Part shown: positions 8,793-17,663 of the stretch, in pieces | Layout: each line of letters opens with the position of its first letter | Numbering within the stretch: position 1 is the stretch's first letter | From: Acidobacteriota bacterium | GTDB lineage: Bacteria > Acidobacteriota > Vicinamibacteria > Vicinamibacterales > CAVVIG01 | NCBI GenBank assembly: GCA_018268955.1 | Contig: JAFDVO010000017.1 | Location: forward strand, 173,890-237,889 | Reading direction: 5' to 3' | DNA length: 64,000 bases | The notes under the pieces: generated by a model | Databases searched by the model: none | Seen by the model: the letters and a program-made list of their open reading frames with translations, nothing else | What the model was told of the DNA's origin: nothing | Program-made: the position numbers and the translations under genes

Positions 8793-9854
8793 TTGACACG
8801 GCTGCGTCTCGAATTCACGGGCGGCCCCCGGCGCGGAGATGCCTCGGTCTTCTCTGCGTCGCGGGTCACCGTCGGGCGCAGCCGCTCGAACACCTTCGTC
8901 CTTCCCGAAACGCTCGCGCCTGCCGCGAGCGGCCGCCATGCCGAGTTCTCCCACGAGGACGGCGCGTGGTGGCTCTCCGACCTCGATTCGACCAACGGCA
9001 CCTTCGTCAACGGCCAACGCATCACCCGCACTCGGCTGACATCTGGCGATCGCATCGCGATCGGCGACGTGGAGTTCGCGGTCCAACTCGTCGATGTACG
9101 CCGGTGGTGGGCGATGCCGGCGACGTGGGCCGCTGTCGCGGCAGCGCTCGTGGTGATCGCTGCGGTGGCCTACGTGGTGAACGGGCGGATGCGGGCCGGG
9201 AATCCGCAGCACGTCGCAGACCTGGCGAGCCGGTCGGTCTACCTGGTCGCGGTCGAACACGCAGGGGGACGTCGCCTGGTCGGCACCGCGTTCGCCATAG
9301 ATGCGACGGGGACGCTCGCGACCAACGCGCATGTCGCGGCTGCCCTGGACATGGGCGGCGCCGACCCTTCCGACGGCGACCGGGCGATGGCCATCTTGTC
9401 GGATGCATTCGACGCACGCGAGATTGCGGCCGTTCGATTACATCCCGATTGGCGACCCGGCTCGGTGTCGCACGACGTGGCGGTGCTCGAGCTTCGTCAG
9501 CCGGTTTCGACCGTTCCACTCACGCTCGGAGCGACGAGTGACGTGCAGCAGCTGACGCGCGGGGTGCCGCTCACCACCTTTGGGTTTCCAGCGCTATCGA
9601 CCGACCCACTGCGCCCCCGTGGGCGACTGCTGACGGACGTGCTCTCCGATGTCCGTCTGCCGTACCTCGAAGTTGGCCTCGGCATCGCGCCAGGCACGAG
9701 CGGCAGCCCCATCTTCGACGCGAACGGCGTCGTCGTCGCGCTCGTCGTGTCGGGGGATTTCGTTCAGGGCCCGCCCGGACTCCCGCCGCACCCGAGCGGC
9801 ACGAACGTGAACTGGGCGATCAGCGTCGAGGAGCTGCGGCCGCTGCTCAGGTGA
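8793..9854 (+). CDS. FHA domain - transmembrane - trypsin-like serine protease
   Basis: 353 residues starting at a TTG codon 4 nt after the CsgG-like stop. Residues about 5-100 are an FHA phosphothreonine-binding domain: VTVGRS at 25-30, SGRHAEF at 46-52 and STNGTFVNG at 66-74. One membrane helix at about 110-130 follows. Residues about 140-353 form a chymotrypsin-fold protease with the triad His180 (TNAH), Asp228 (HDVAVLEL) and Ser303 (GTSGSP). The topology would place FHA in the cytoplasm and the protease in the periplasm, so phosphorylation inside could be linked to proteolysis outside. Several Ser/Thr kinases are encoded nearby (10-17 kb) and may supply the phosphothreonine ligand. That link is inference. 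Confidence 0.88.
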   Translation: MTRLRLEFTGGPRRGDASVFSASRVTVGRSRSNTFVLPETLAPAASGRHAEFSHEDGAWWLSDLDSTNGTFVNGQRITRTRLTSGDRIAIGDVEFAVQLVDVRRWWAMPATWAAVAAALVVIAAVAYVVNGRMRAGNPQHVADLASRSVYLVAVEHAGGRRLVGTAFAIDATGTLATNAHVAAALDMGGADPSDGDRAMAILSDAFDAREIAAVRLHPDWRPGSVSHDVAVLELRQPVSTVPLTLGATSDVQQLTRGVPLTTFGFPALSTDPLRPRGRLLTDVLSDVRLPYLEVGLGIAPGTSGSPIFDANGVVVALVVSGDFVQGPPGLPPHPSGTNVNWAISVEELRPLLR

Positions 9855-9964
9855 TTCAGGTAACGCAACAACGCAGGAACGCACAAACGCAGCACGCCGC
9901 TATGGCGTCATGCACAAACGCACGACGGGCGGGCAGGGCAGGTGGGGCAGGTGGGACTGTATTC

Positions 9965-9993
9965 GATCAGCGATTAGCCTTTAGCAATTCAGC
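9965..9993. repeat. Short intergenic repeat (GCGATTAGC unit)
   Basis: Gap between the FHA-protease and the Ser/Thr kinase (convergent). It contains GCGATTAGC and AGCAATTCA, which are the reverse complements of GCTAATCGC and TGAATTGCT in the tandem repeat at 49656-49735. The rest of this gap is G-rich low-complexity sequence. Confidence 0.55.
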
Positions 9994-10006
9994 CCTGTCT
10001 TGCCTC

Positions 10007-12175
10007 TCACCGCTGTTTGTCCCAGAAGGTGCGCACGCGGTCGAGGGTGTCGCCGGCGAGCAGGCGGGCATTCTCGTTCGCGCGTTCGCGGCCGACGTTG
10101 GCGTCGAACGAGAACGTGCGTCCTGAGGGCATCGGCACCGCGGCGCCCCTGGCCTGCCCTTCAACCTCCGCGGAGTAAGTGCGCGTGACGAACGTCGTGC
10201 CGAAGTCGCGTGTGGCGCGCTCCTCCACGACTTCGACCACGACGGCGAGCACCACGTCGGCGCGGCTGCCCGACGACGCTGGCAGCATGTGCTCGCGCGC
10301 GATTGCCTCGTTGAAGGCGCTCCGCATGGGCCCGCACACTTCACCAGGGCCGCTGCACTGGACGAACACCGATGGGTTCTCTGGCAGAGCCGCTGCCGGC
10401 GCCTGGGCCCGCGGCGCTGCTGCGGCCGCCTGCGACAGCGCGCCTGCCGGTTGCCCTGAGGCACCGACGGCGGACGCACCCGAAGCAGCCCCCGCAGGCA
10501 TACCGCTGCCGCGCGTCGTGAGGTTCGCGGCGGCGCTGCCCGAGCTGCTGCTGGCGGACGTTGTACCGCTCGCGCTGCGGCCGCCACTGCCGGCGCTTTG
10601 AGACGTCGCGGCCGACGCAGACGACGATTGTGCGACGGCGCTGCGGGAGACGTCACCGCCGCTGCTGGCCGTTGAGGGTGCGGCCAGGGCACCAGCGCCG
10701 GCCGAAGTGGACTCGGACGCTGCCCCCGGGACGGCCGATGGCTGTGCACCCGCGGCTGGCGCGGCTGGCCCGCCGTTCGCGGCAGGTGCACCGGATGCCG
10801 GGGTCGTGGCAGCGGGCGGCGGCTCGGTGCTCTGCGTCTGGCTGGTGTCTGCCACGGATGCGGCTGGGGATGTCGACGGTTGACGCAGTCCTCTCACGCC
10901 CACCGCGAGGAGAATCAGCGCCGCGACGGCGGCAAGCGGAATCCACAGCGGGTTCGACTTCTTCGGAGCCGCCGACTCCGTCGAGCGTGGGGGCGCCTGG
11001 ACCGTCGGCGAGGTTGCATGCGCTGGTGCGGTCGGCGGCGGCAGTGGTGGTGGAGGCGGTGCTGCCGACGCCGCAGGCACTGGAGCGCTCGACGGCACGG
11101 GAGCCGTCGCCGCGGTGACGGCGTGCGGCAGGGGCGGGACGTCCGTGGGCGTGCCGGTTGCGCGCCGCGGTGCCATGACGGTGGCGTCGCTTGCAGAGGG
11201 CGGCAGCGCCGTGGCTCCAACCGTCGTCGTGCCGACGCTGCTTCGTGCCTGCTCCAGTGCCGTGCAGAGTTCGTCCGCCGTCTGAAAGCGGTTCGCCGGA
11301 TCCTTCTCGAGGCAGCGCAGCGCGATCTGTTCCAGCGCTGGCGAGATTGGAAGATCGGGTCGACGCGCAGAGGGGGCGACGGGCGCCTCGTTCATCTGCT
11401 TCAGCAGCACGCCGGTGAGGGACGCGTCCGTGAAGGGCACCTCGCCCGTGAGCATCTCGTAGAGCACGATGCCGAGCGAGTAGATGTCCGAACGACCGTC
11501 GACCGCCTTGCCGAGCGCCTGCTCGGGCGACATGTACTGTGGTGTCCCGAGCGCGAAGCCGGTCATCGTCAACTGGGCCGCGCTGTCGTCGAAGGTCTTG
11601 GCGATGCCGAAATCCAGCAGCTTGGGCGTGATCGACCCGTCCGGGTCCACCGCCAGCATGATGTTGTGCGGCTTCAGGTCGCGGTGGATGACATGGTGCC
11701 GGTGCGCCCGCGCCAGCGCCGACGCAATCGGCTGCAGGATGGCGACGATGCGGTCGGGCGGCATCGGGCCTTCGCGCTGGATGATCTCGCGCAGGCTCGC
11801 GCCGTTGATGAACTCCATCACGAGGTAGAGCGTGCCCTCGCCGGTCTGGCCGAAGTCCGAGACCGACGCGATGTTCGGATGCCCGAGGTTCGAGGCGGCC
11901 CGCGCCTCACGCTGGAAGCGGGCGCCGATGTCCGGCGTCGTGACAAGCTCCTTGCGGATCAACTTGATCGCGACCGTCTTGTCCAGCATCACGTGCATGC
12001 CGCGATAGACCGACCCCATGCCCCCGGACGAGATGAAGGCATCGATCCGGTACTTGCCCTCGAGCATCGAGCCGATGTTCGGGTCGGTCGTATCGGCCGG
12101 CAGCGGCGTGCCGTCTTTCGGGCAGATGCGGAGAGCGGGGTCGTAGAAGATCTTGCACGTGGGACACAGGGCCAT
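10007..12175 (-). CDS. Transmembrane Ser/Thr protein kinase with zinc-ribbon-like N terminus and extracytoplasmic tail
   Basis: 722 residues. The protein opens with a short cysteine motif (C4, C7, C18; CPTC...CPKDG), as in many acidobacterial and myxobacterial kinases. The Hanks-type kinase domain at about 42-310 is intact: glycine loop SSGGMGSVY, catalytic Lys71, HRDLKPHN at 164-171, DFG at 188-190, and MSPEQ (APE equivalent). A proline/alanine-rich juxtamembrane stretch, one membrane helix at about 417-437, and a long Ser/Ala/Thr-rich low-complexity linker follow. The last about 125 residues form a compact folded-looking domain with CSGPGEVC. That domain would lie outside the membrane and could be the sensor; I do not recognise its family. 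It is monocistronic as far as I can see. Confidence 0.93.
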   Translation of the reverse strand: MALCPTCKIFYDPALRICPKDGTPLPADTTDPNIGSMLEGKYRIDAFISSGGMGSVYRGMHVMLDKTVAIKLIRKELVTTPDIGARFQREARAASNLGHPNIASVSDFGQTGEGTLYLVMEFINGASLREIIQREGPMPPDRIVAILQPIASALARAHRHHVIHRDLKPHNIMLAVDPDGSITPKLLDFGIAKTFDDSAAQLTMTGFALGTPQYMSPEQALGKAVDGRSDIYSLGIVLYEMLTGEVPFTDASLTGVLLKQMNEAPVAPSARRPDLPISPALEQIALRCLEKDPANRFQTADELCTALEQARSSVGTTTVGATALPPSASDATVMAPRRATGTPTDVPPLPHAVTAATAPVPSSAPVPAASAAPPPPPLPPPTAPAHATSPTVQAPPRSTESAAPKKSNPLWIPLAAVAALILLAVGVRGLRQPSTSPAASVADTSQTQSTEPPPAATTPASGAPAANGGPAAPAAGAQPSAVPGAASESTSAGAGALAAPSTASSGGDVSRSAVAQSSSASAATSQSAGSGGRSASGTTSASSSSGSAAANLTTRGSGMPAGAASGASAVGASGQPAGALSQAAAAAPRAQAPAAALPENPSVFVQCSGPGEVCGPMRSAFNEAIAREHMLPASSGSRADVVLAVVVEVVEERATRDFGTTFVTRTYSAEVEGQARGAAVPMPSGRTFSFDANVGRERANENARLLAGDTLDRVRTFWDKQR

Positions 12176-12386
12176 GATCGTGGGTCCTCGCGATCGGAAG
12201 CGGGAAGGCGTCCCGATCTTATACCCGTGGCCATTCGCAGCACGGGCTCAGGAGTTTTCTCGGACGCACGCGCGTTGTGATGGCCTGTCCGTGCGCGGAC
12301 ACCGGTGTCGGCGGGGCGTCAACCGCGGCCATGCGACGACGTGAAGCGGCAGGCCGGAGCGTGCGCGGTCTGCGGCGGTACTGGCA

Positions 12387-13217
12387 TTGCCTCAGCCGTT
12401 GCCGGACATGCAGCCCACATCACCGTCGAAGACCGTCGTGCCGTTACCTGCCTGGCGCGCTGAGCGGCGCGTCGCCCGCCGGCTCCAGCCGCACGAGGTG
12501 CCCTGGATTCGGCACGTTCGTCCGCTTGCGGGCGACACGGCCCGGCTGGTGAACATCTCGAGCGGTGGCATCCTGCTCGAGACGACCGCCCGCCTCCAGC
12601 CCGGTCGTCGGAGCACGATCTTGATCGTCGACGCGGAGAACCGCAGCATCCAGGCTGAGGCCGAAGTGGTCCGCACCGAGCTGGTGTCCGTCGGTCCCAA
12701 CGGCGAGCTGGTCTACCAGAGCGCGCTCCGCTTTCCAGAGGGGCTCGAACTCCCCGTGCAGATTGACAGCGACGTGCCCAGCGTGGCCGAGCCGCTCCCG
12801 CACTTCGTCTCGCGCATTGCGGGCCCGCTTTCCGGGGAGTGGCTCACGGCCGAGGGCGCCCGTTCCGCCACCCTCAGCAACCTGACGCAGACCGGCTGCT
12901 GCGTCCGGACCGACGAGGGCCTTGGACTCGATCAGTTCGCCATGATCCGGGTGCAGTTCGGTCCCGACCGCGCGCTGCTGCTCAGCGGAACGGTCGTGGC
13001 GGTCGACGAGGAGGTCGGCTGCCTGCTGCGGTTCGAGGATCTGAGTGCCTCGACGGCCGCCGCCCTGAAGGCGGAGTTGCTGACCCTGGCCGCGCAGGCG
13101 CCGCGTGACCTGACGGCAGTTTTCGGGGTGGGCACTGTGCGGGAATCGGAATCAGGCGACCGGGTCGTCGTCGAATGGCAGGCATCCGGACGAGAAGGCT
13201 CCGACCCCGCCGCCTGA
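12387..13217 (+). CDS. Tandem PilZ-domain protein
   Basis: 276 residues. The first PilZ-like domain (about 25-125) has an arginine-rich RRVARR motif upstream of NISSGG, matching the RxxxR and D/NxSxxG elements that bind cyclic di-GMP. The second (about 145-255) has NLTQTGCCV in the equivalent place but no clear RxxxR, so it may not bind nucleotide. No membrane segment or output domain is present, which suggests an adaptor. The ATG at 12411 is a possible later start. It lies between a Ser/Thr kinase and a small secreted protein transcribed toward it. Confidence 0.8.
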   Translation: MPQPLPDMQPTSPSKTVVPLPAWRAERRVARRLQPHEVPWIRHVRPLAGDTARLVNISSGGILLETTARLQPGRRSTILIVDAENRSIQAEAEVVRTELVSVGPNGELVYQSALRFPEGLELPVQIDSDVPSVAEPLPHFVSRIAGPLSGEWLTAEGARSATLSNLTQTGCCVRTDEGLGLDQFAMIRVQFGPDRALLLSGTVVAVDEEVGCLLRFEDLSASTAAALKAELLTLAAQAPRDLTAVFGVGTVRESESGDRVVVEWQASGREGSDPAA

Positions 13218-13222
13218 CTCCG

Positions 13223-13261
13223 GTCGTGCCGCGCTGACCAGGCACGGCAGCACGGCACGAC
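13223..13261. terminator. Hairpin between convergent genes
   Basis: The arms GTCGTGCCG (13223-13231) and CGGCACGAC (13253-13261) are perfect 9-nt inverted copies around a 21-nt loop. They sit in the 68-nt gap between the stops of the PilZ gene and the convergent secreted protein. There is no T tract, so intrinsic termination is uncertain. Confidence 0.45.
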
Positions 13262-13285
13262 AGCCGCGACCCACGGGGACGGCTC

Positions 13286-13672
13286 CTACGTCGTCCGCGG
13301 GTTGGCGCCCTTGCTCGCCTGCACCTTGAATGCCGGCGTTGTCTTGGTCGGCACCATCCCGGCGCCGCCGCGCACGTCGACACTCCCGATCTCCTTCACC
13401 GCCTCGGTGGTCGTGCCCATGTCGAAGACGGTGATGGTCATGCGTTGGCCGGCATCGTCATGCATGGTGGGGCGGAAACCGTACTCACGGCCGCCAACGG
13501 TCACGGTCACGAGGCCGCCTTCGAACGTGTTGAAGTGCTGGAGCTTGCCGTCGGGCAGCGCCACGGACATCGCGACGGCCGGGCTCGGGGGCTGGAACGC
13601 GTGAAGGGCTGCGGCGGAGACGCAGATGAAAAGCCCCGCCAGCAGCGCGAGCCGAACTGACAATCCGCGCAT
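13286..13672 (-). CDS. Small secreted protein of unknown function
   Basis: 128 residues from the ATG at 13670-13672, chosen because an AGGAGT ribosome binding site lies just upstream on this strand and the product opens with a signal peptide (about 1-25, AALLAGLF...AAALHAF). The frame is open further upstream but without coding character. The mature part (MSVALPDGKLQHFNTFEGGL, then VTVGGREYGFRPTM) reads like a small beta-rich domain. I recognise no family and no catalytic motif. It is divergent from the 89-residue gene at 13939 and convergent with PilZ. Confidence 0.65.
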   Translation of the reverse strand: MRGLSVRLALLAGLFICVSAAALHAFQPPSPAVAMSVALPDGKLQHFNTFEGGLVTVTVGGREYGFRPTMHDDAGQRMTITVFDMGTTTEAVKEIGSVDVRGGAGMVPTKTTPAFKVQASKGANPRTT

Positions 13673-13938
13673 ACGAGACTCCTTTCCGTTGGCCCATCGC
13701 ACGACAACGGCCATCCGCGCCGCTGTGGCGGTGGGGCGGGGTCGCTCTGGTGCAACCCTCTCCGATCGGATTGGACGTCGACATCGGCCGAACAGTTGCC
13801 CCGAGAAAAGCGTCCGACCCAGCTCGGCAGGCCTGCTGCTGAGCTGTGTGTGTCCGAAAAGAAGTATGCGCTTTTGTGCGCCGCGCCCGAAGGCCGGCGC
13901 TATAGTGGGGCCGTTCGGTTCCCACAGGAGGACGCGCC

Positions 13939-14208
13939 ATGCAGACCCCACGCGTTCGTCGCCCTCAGGACATCGTCAACCGGGTCAGGGGAGAATTCCT
14001 CGAGATGCCGGGACTGCGGCTCACGGAGAGTCAGGCGAGGCGGCTCTGGTCCCTCGAGGCACCGTTGTGTGCCGACGTGCTCCATGAACTTGTGGAATCC
14101 GGCTTCCTGCTGCAGACGCGAGACGGCGCCTTCGTCCGCGTCGACGTGGCACGTCCGCTCAAAGTAAGCCCCCGCGCTTCAGGCCACTCCAAGACGTCCG
14201 CCGCGTAG
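13939..14208 (+). CDS. Small winged-helix-like hypothetical protein
   Basis: 89 residues with a strong AGGAGG ribosome binding site at 13926-13931. A TATAGT hexamer at 13901-13906 may be the -10 element, without a convincing -35. The core FLEMPGLRLTESQARRLW ... VLHELVESGFLLQTRDGAFVR looks like a helix-turn-helix/winged-helix fragment. Short proteins with an EMPGLxLTxxQAxRL pattern recur in soil bacteria as unannotated hypotheticals. Its function is unknown; a role as a small transcription-linked adaptor is only a guess. It ends 19 nt before the convergent kinase gene. Confidence 0.7.
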   Translation: MQTPRVRRPQDIVNRVRGEFLEMPGLRLTESQARRLWSLEAPLCADVLHELVESGFLLQTRDGAFVRVDVARPLKVSPRASGHSKTSAA

Positions 14209-14227
14209 CGCCCGCAGCGTCGCGCGT

Positions 14228-16759
14228 TCAGAACGACGCGAGCGCTCGCTCCGCCTCGGCGATCTTTGCCGGGAGCGAAGTGAGCGCCTCGCGATCAGCC
14301 GGGCGGCTCGCCTGCCGCGCTTCGAGATCCGCGAACAGCGTCCGCGCACGCAGATACGCAGCCCGCGATTCGGTCCAGTGGCGACGTCGTGTCGCGGCAT
14401 CCAGCCCCGGGTTCGCCCCTTGCCGTGCGTGACACAGCCCGAGAACGTCCGCGCTGAGCGCCAGGTTGCGGACGAAGACCATGTTGGACGGATCTCCCGC
14501 GACGAGCCGCTCGAGCGCCTCGAGCCCCTGTGTCGCGATCGTCTCGCCATCGCGCGGGCGTCCTGCCCGTGCGAGCGCCTGCCCGAGGTTTGCGCGCACG
14601 ACGGCGAGGTCGAACTGCGCCTGCAGGTTCGTCGGGTCTGCGGACGCCACATCGCGACGAATCGCGGTCGCGTCCGAGAGTGTCTGCACGGCGCTCTCGT
14701 ACTCGCCAAGTTCCATGAGCACCTCGCCGAACCGGTTCTGGACGACGCTCATCTCGCGGCGGATGCGGGCGTTGTCCGGCTCAGCGTCAGCAATGGATCG
14801 CAGGAGCTCGATCGAGCGGCGGAACGAGCCGAGCCCCTCCTCACGGTTGTCCACGTAGGCTTCGCCAAGCTTCATCAACGCGATGGCGACGCGGCGCCGC
14901 GCCACGCGATCCTCGGGCTTCTCCCTCGAGGCCGCCTCCACCAGGGCCAGGGACCGCCGATACTGCTCCAGCGCCTCGCGCCGTGAGGCGTGCCGGTTGA
15001 GCCCGTCCCCAAGCGTCTCGTACGCGCGTGCGAGCTCGTTGCGTGCCGCCGCCGGTGCGGCAGGATCCTCAGCGACCTGTTCGAGGATCGCGAGGGATCG
15101 CTTGTACTGCGCCAGCGTGCCGGGCCCGTCACCCTTCACGTCGAGGACATCTCCAATCGACCGGTACGTGATGGCGAGTTCGATCTGCGCATCGAGTGCG
15201 CGCCCGGCGCTGCCAAGGGCATCCCGGATCGACAGCGCCTCCCTGTAACTGGCCAGCGCTCCCTCGGTGTCGCCCAGGTTCGGCCCGTACGGGTTGCCCT
15301 GGATGTCGCCGACCCGTTCGTACGCGGTCGCCAACTCACGTTGCAGCGTCGGATCGTCGTGCGATTCCTGTGCGAGTCCGTCCAGGTATTCCAGCGCGCG
15401 ACGTACCAGCAGTTCGCGCGTGGGCGTCGACCCCGCCAGGTTCTGCACCGAGTCGTTGATTTCGAAGAGCAGTGAGTTCGCCAGCCGGCGCACGTCTTCG
15501 AATCGGCGCTCGGCGCGAGCCTGCTGCCTGCGGGCTGCGCGGGCCGCCGTGGCGGTCGCGATGACGCCTCCGACGAGCGAGAGCACGACGATGACGGCTG
15601 CCGCCGCCGGCGCCTTGTGACGAGCGACGAACTTGCGGAGGCGATAGGCAGCCGAGTCGCCGCGGGCCACGACGGGCAGGCCGTCCAGGAAGCGACCGAT
15701 GTCGAGCGACAACTCCGCTGCGGAGGCGTAGCGACGCTGCGGGTCGCGATGCATCGCCGTCATCACGATCGTATCGATGTCCCCCGACAGGGCGCGTCGT
15801 CTGCGGTCGGTCCTGGCGACCCGCTCGCTCGGGCGCTGCACGGTGGTGTCGCAGATCGTCCGTTCCATCTCCGCTGGCGATCCGGACAACCGGTACGGCG
15901 CCACGCCCACGAGCAGGCGATAGAGGACGACGCCAAGCGAGTAGACGTCACTCGCCGTTGTCACCGGGAGGCCGCGCACCTGCTCGGGGCTCGCGTAGTC
16001 CGGCGTCATCACGGGCGCGATGGTCGAGGTGAGGTCGGCCACGACCGCGTTGTCGCCAAGGAGTTTCGCGATCCCGAAGTCGAGCAGCTTCGGATCGCCG
16101 TCCGCCGTCACCAGGATGTTGCCCGGCTTCAGGTCGCGATGCACGACGAGGTTCTGGTGCGCGTGATGGACGGCGCTGCAGATCTTCTGGAACAGTCGGA
16201 GCCGATCGTGCAGCGGCAGGGCCCGCGCGTCACAGTAGTCGATGAGCGGCACACCATCGACGTACTCCATGACGAGATACGCAGTGCCGTCCGACGTGGT
16301 GCCGCCGTCGAGGAGTTTCGCGATGTTCGGGTGATCGAGGCTCGCGAGGATCTGCCGTTCCGTGTGGAAGCGTTGCAACGCCGCGCGGCTCTCCATCGCA
16401 CGCCCGATCACCTTCACCGCGACCTGCTTGCGATACGTGTCGTCGGCGCGCGTCGCCAGGTAGACCGCACCCATGCCGCCGCGGCCGATCTCGCGTACGA
16501 CCGCGTACGGCCCGATGCGATAGCCCGCCTCGAGCACCCGGGTGGTGGGACGCAGGACGGCAAGCCCCGCTTCGAACACGGGCGCCTCGAGGAAACCGTC
16601 TGCGCGGGCGTGGGCGTCGATCAGCGCCTGCACTTCGGCGGCGAGCGTGTCGTCGCCGTCGCAGGCGCGTGCGACGAATGAGGCACGCTGGTCAATGGGC
16701 AGGTCCAGCGCGCGATCGAAGATCGCGTTGACCCGCGCCCAGCGTTCCTCAGTGGCCAT
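14228..16759 (-). CDS. Ser/Thr protein kinase with transmembrane helix and TPR domain
   Basis: 843 residues. The kinase domain (about 82-360) keeps GRGGMGAVYLA, the catalytic Lys in VAVKVIG, HRDLKPGN from His207, DFGIAK and a SPEQ motif. A membrane helix lies at about 380-404 (AAAAVIVVLSLVGGVIATA). From about 420 to 800 the protein is all helical with TPR-like repeats (YERVGDIQGN, YRSIGDVL, YETLGDGLN, LMKLGEAY units), typical of the kinase-TPR proteins found beside TIGR02999 sigma factors. Its start overlaps the sigma factor gene by 11 nt, so the two are translated from one message. The TPR part probably binds protein partners; the substrate is unknown. Confidence 0.95.
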   Translation of the reverse strand: MATEERWARVNAIFDRALDLPIDQRASFVARACDGDDTLAAEVQALIDAHARADGFLEAPVFEAGLAVLRPTTRVLEAGYRIGPYAVVREIGRGGMGAVYLATRADDTYRKQVAVKVIGRAMESRAALQRFHTERQILASLDHPNIAKLLDGGTTSDGTAYLVMEYVDGVPLIDYCDARALPLHDRLRLFQKICSAVHHAHQNLVVHRDLKPGNILVTADGDPKLLDFGIAKLLGDNAVVADLTSTIAPVMTPDYASPEQVRGLPVTTASDVYSLGVVLYRLLVGVAPYRLSGSPAEMERTICDTTVQRPSERVARTDRRRRALSGDIDTIVMTAMHRDPQRRYASAAELSLDIGRFLDGLPVVARGDSAAYRLRKFVARHKAPAAAAVIVVLSLVGGVIATATAARAARRQQARAERRFEDVRRLANSLLFEINDSVQNLAGSTPTRELLVRRALEYLDGLAQESHDDPTLQRELATAYERVGDIQGNPYGPNLGDTEGALASYREALSIRDALGSAGRALDAQIELAITYRSIGDVLDVKGDGPGTLAQYKRSLAILEQVAEDPAAPAAARNELARAYETLGDGLNRHASRREALEQYRRSLALVEAASREKPEDRVARRRVAIALMKLGEAYVDNREEGLGSFRRSIELLRSIADAEPDNARIRREMSVVQNRFGEVLMELGEYESAVQTLSDATAIRRDVASADPTNLQAQFDLAVVRANLGQALARAGRPRDGETIATQGLEALERLVAGDPSNMVFVRNLALSADVLGLCHARQGANPGLDAATRRRHWTESRAAYLRARTLFADLEARQASRPADREALTSLPAKIAEAERALASF

Positions 16760-17312
16760 CGCCGTTCATCGCGCGATAGAGCCAGGCGCGCGCCATCTCC
16801 CAGTCGCGCACGACGGTGTTGGTCGAGACCTTCAGGTAGCGCGCCGTCTCCTCGATCGTCATGCCCCCGAAGAAGCGCAGCTCCACGACGTGCGCCTTGC
16901 GTTCGTCGAACGAGGCGAGCCGTGTGAGCGCCTGATCCAGCGCGATCAGGTCAGGCCCGTGCTCGAGCGCCATCAGCGTTGCGTCCTCGATCGGCACACG
17001 CGCGAGGTCGCCACCTCGGCGCTCTGCGCCGCGTGAGCGCGCGTGGTCGATGAGGATATGGCGCATCACGGTCGCCGCGGCCGCGAAGAAGTGCAGGCGG
17101 TTCTCCGGAGGGCCCTGCCGCGATCCCATCAGGCGCAGGTAGGCCTCGTGCACCAGGGCGGTGGTCTGCAGCGTGTGGTCCGACCGCTCCCGGCGCATGT
17201 AGCTGGCGGCGATGTTCCGGAGCTCCTCGTAGACGACGGCGAACAACGCCTTGAACGCGTCGTCCTTGCCGGTCTGCCAGTCGTGCAGCAGCCGGGTGAT
17301 GTCAGACGGCAT
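16749..17312 (-). CDS. ECF-subfamily RNA polymerase sigma factor (TIGR02999 type)
   Basis: 187 residues from the ATG at 17310-17312; the in-frame upstream extension looks non-coding. It opens with DITRLLHDWQTGKDDAF, followed by YEELRNIAASYMRRER and DHTLQTTALVHEAYLRL, the sigma region 2 signature of this group. Region 4 is EERKAHVVELRFFGG-like (DERKAHVVELRFFGG), then MTIEETARYLKVSTNTV, the -35 recognition helix-turn-helix. No anti-sigma factor is adjacent. In this group the neighbouring TPR-kinase is thought to take the regulatory place, and here the kinase start overlaps the sigma stop by 11 nt. Confidence 0.93.
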   Translation of the reverse strand: MPSDITRLLHDWQTGKDDAFKALFAVVYEELRNIAASYMRRERSDHTLQTTALVHEAYLRLMGSRQGPPENRLHFFAAAATVMRHILIDHARSRGAERRGGDLARVPIEDATLMALEHGPDLIALDQALTRLASFDERKAHVVELRFFGGMTIEETARYLKVSTNTVVRDWEMARAWLYRAMNGDGH

Positions 17313-17663
17313 GGGCGAGGGCGGCGTGTGCGAACACCGATGAGCTGAACCCGCCGGCGTGCGACTCCCGCGCCGTTCCACGCGCGGTGGTCGGCACGTG
17401 CGTGCCGCGGCGTGAACGATTCGCAGGCGTGGGGTAAATCGCCGTCAGATTCCGCATGTCCGAGATAGGGAGAACCAGCGCCGTGACCACTCTCTCACGC
17501 CTTGCCGAAGCGCCGCAAAGTCTTCTGGGTGGAGGACTAAAGGCGTCGGTGGTGCGGTCGAGGTCGATCAGGTCACTGCGTGCCACTCAACTCAAATGCA
17601 TCGCAAAACATCGATTCAACGGGCGCGCGACGGTCGGATTGGAACTTGCCTGAGGCGGCCGTC
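17313..17663. other. 351-nt divergent intergenic region
   Basis: This region separates the sigma factor (leftward) from the PEP-CTERM gene that heads the giant-protein operon (rightward). It must hold both promoters, but I see no convincing hexamer pair. A perfect inverted repeat CGGCACG-TG-CGTGCCG lies at 17392-17407 and could be an operator for the sigma-kinase operon. A short AT-richer patch at 17580-17620 precedes the rightward operon. Confidence 0.4.

Noticed and set aside
9855-10126. 91-residue plus-strand frame after the FHA-protease.
   Set aside because: It runs through low-complexity intergenic repeats into the antisense of the kinase gene, with no domain or ribosome binding site.
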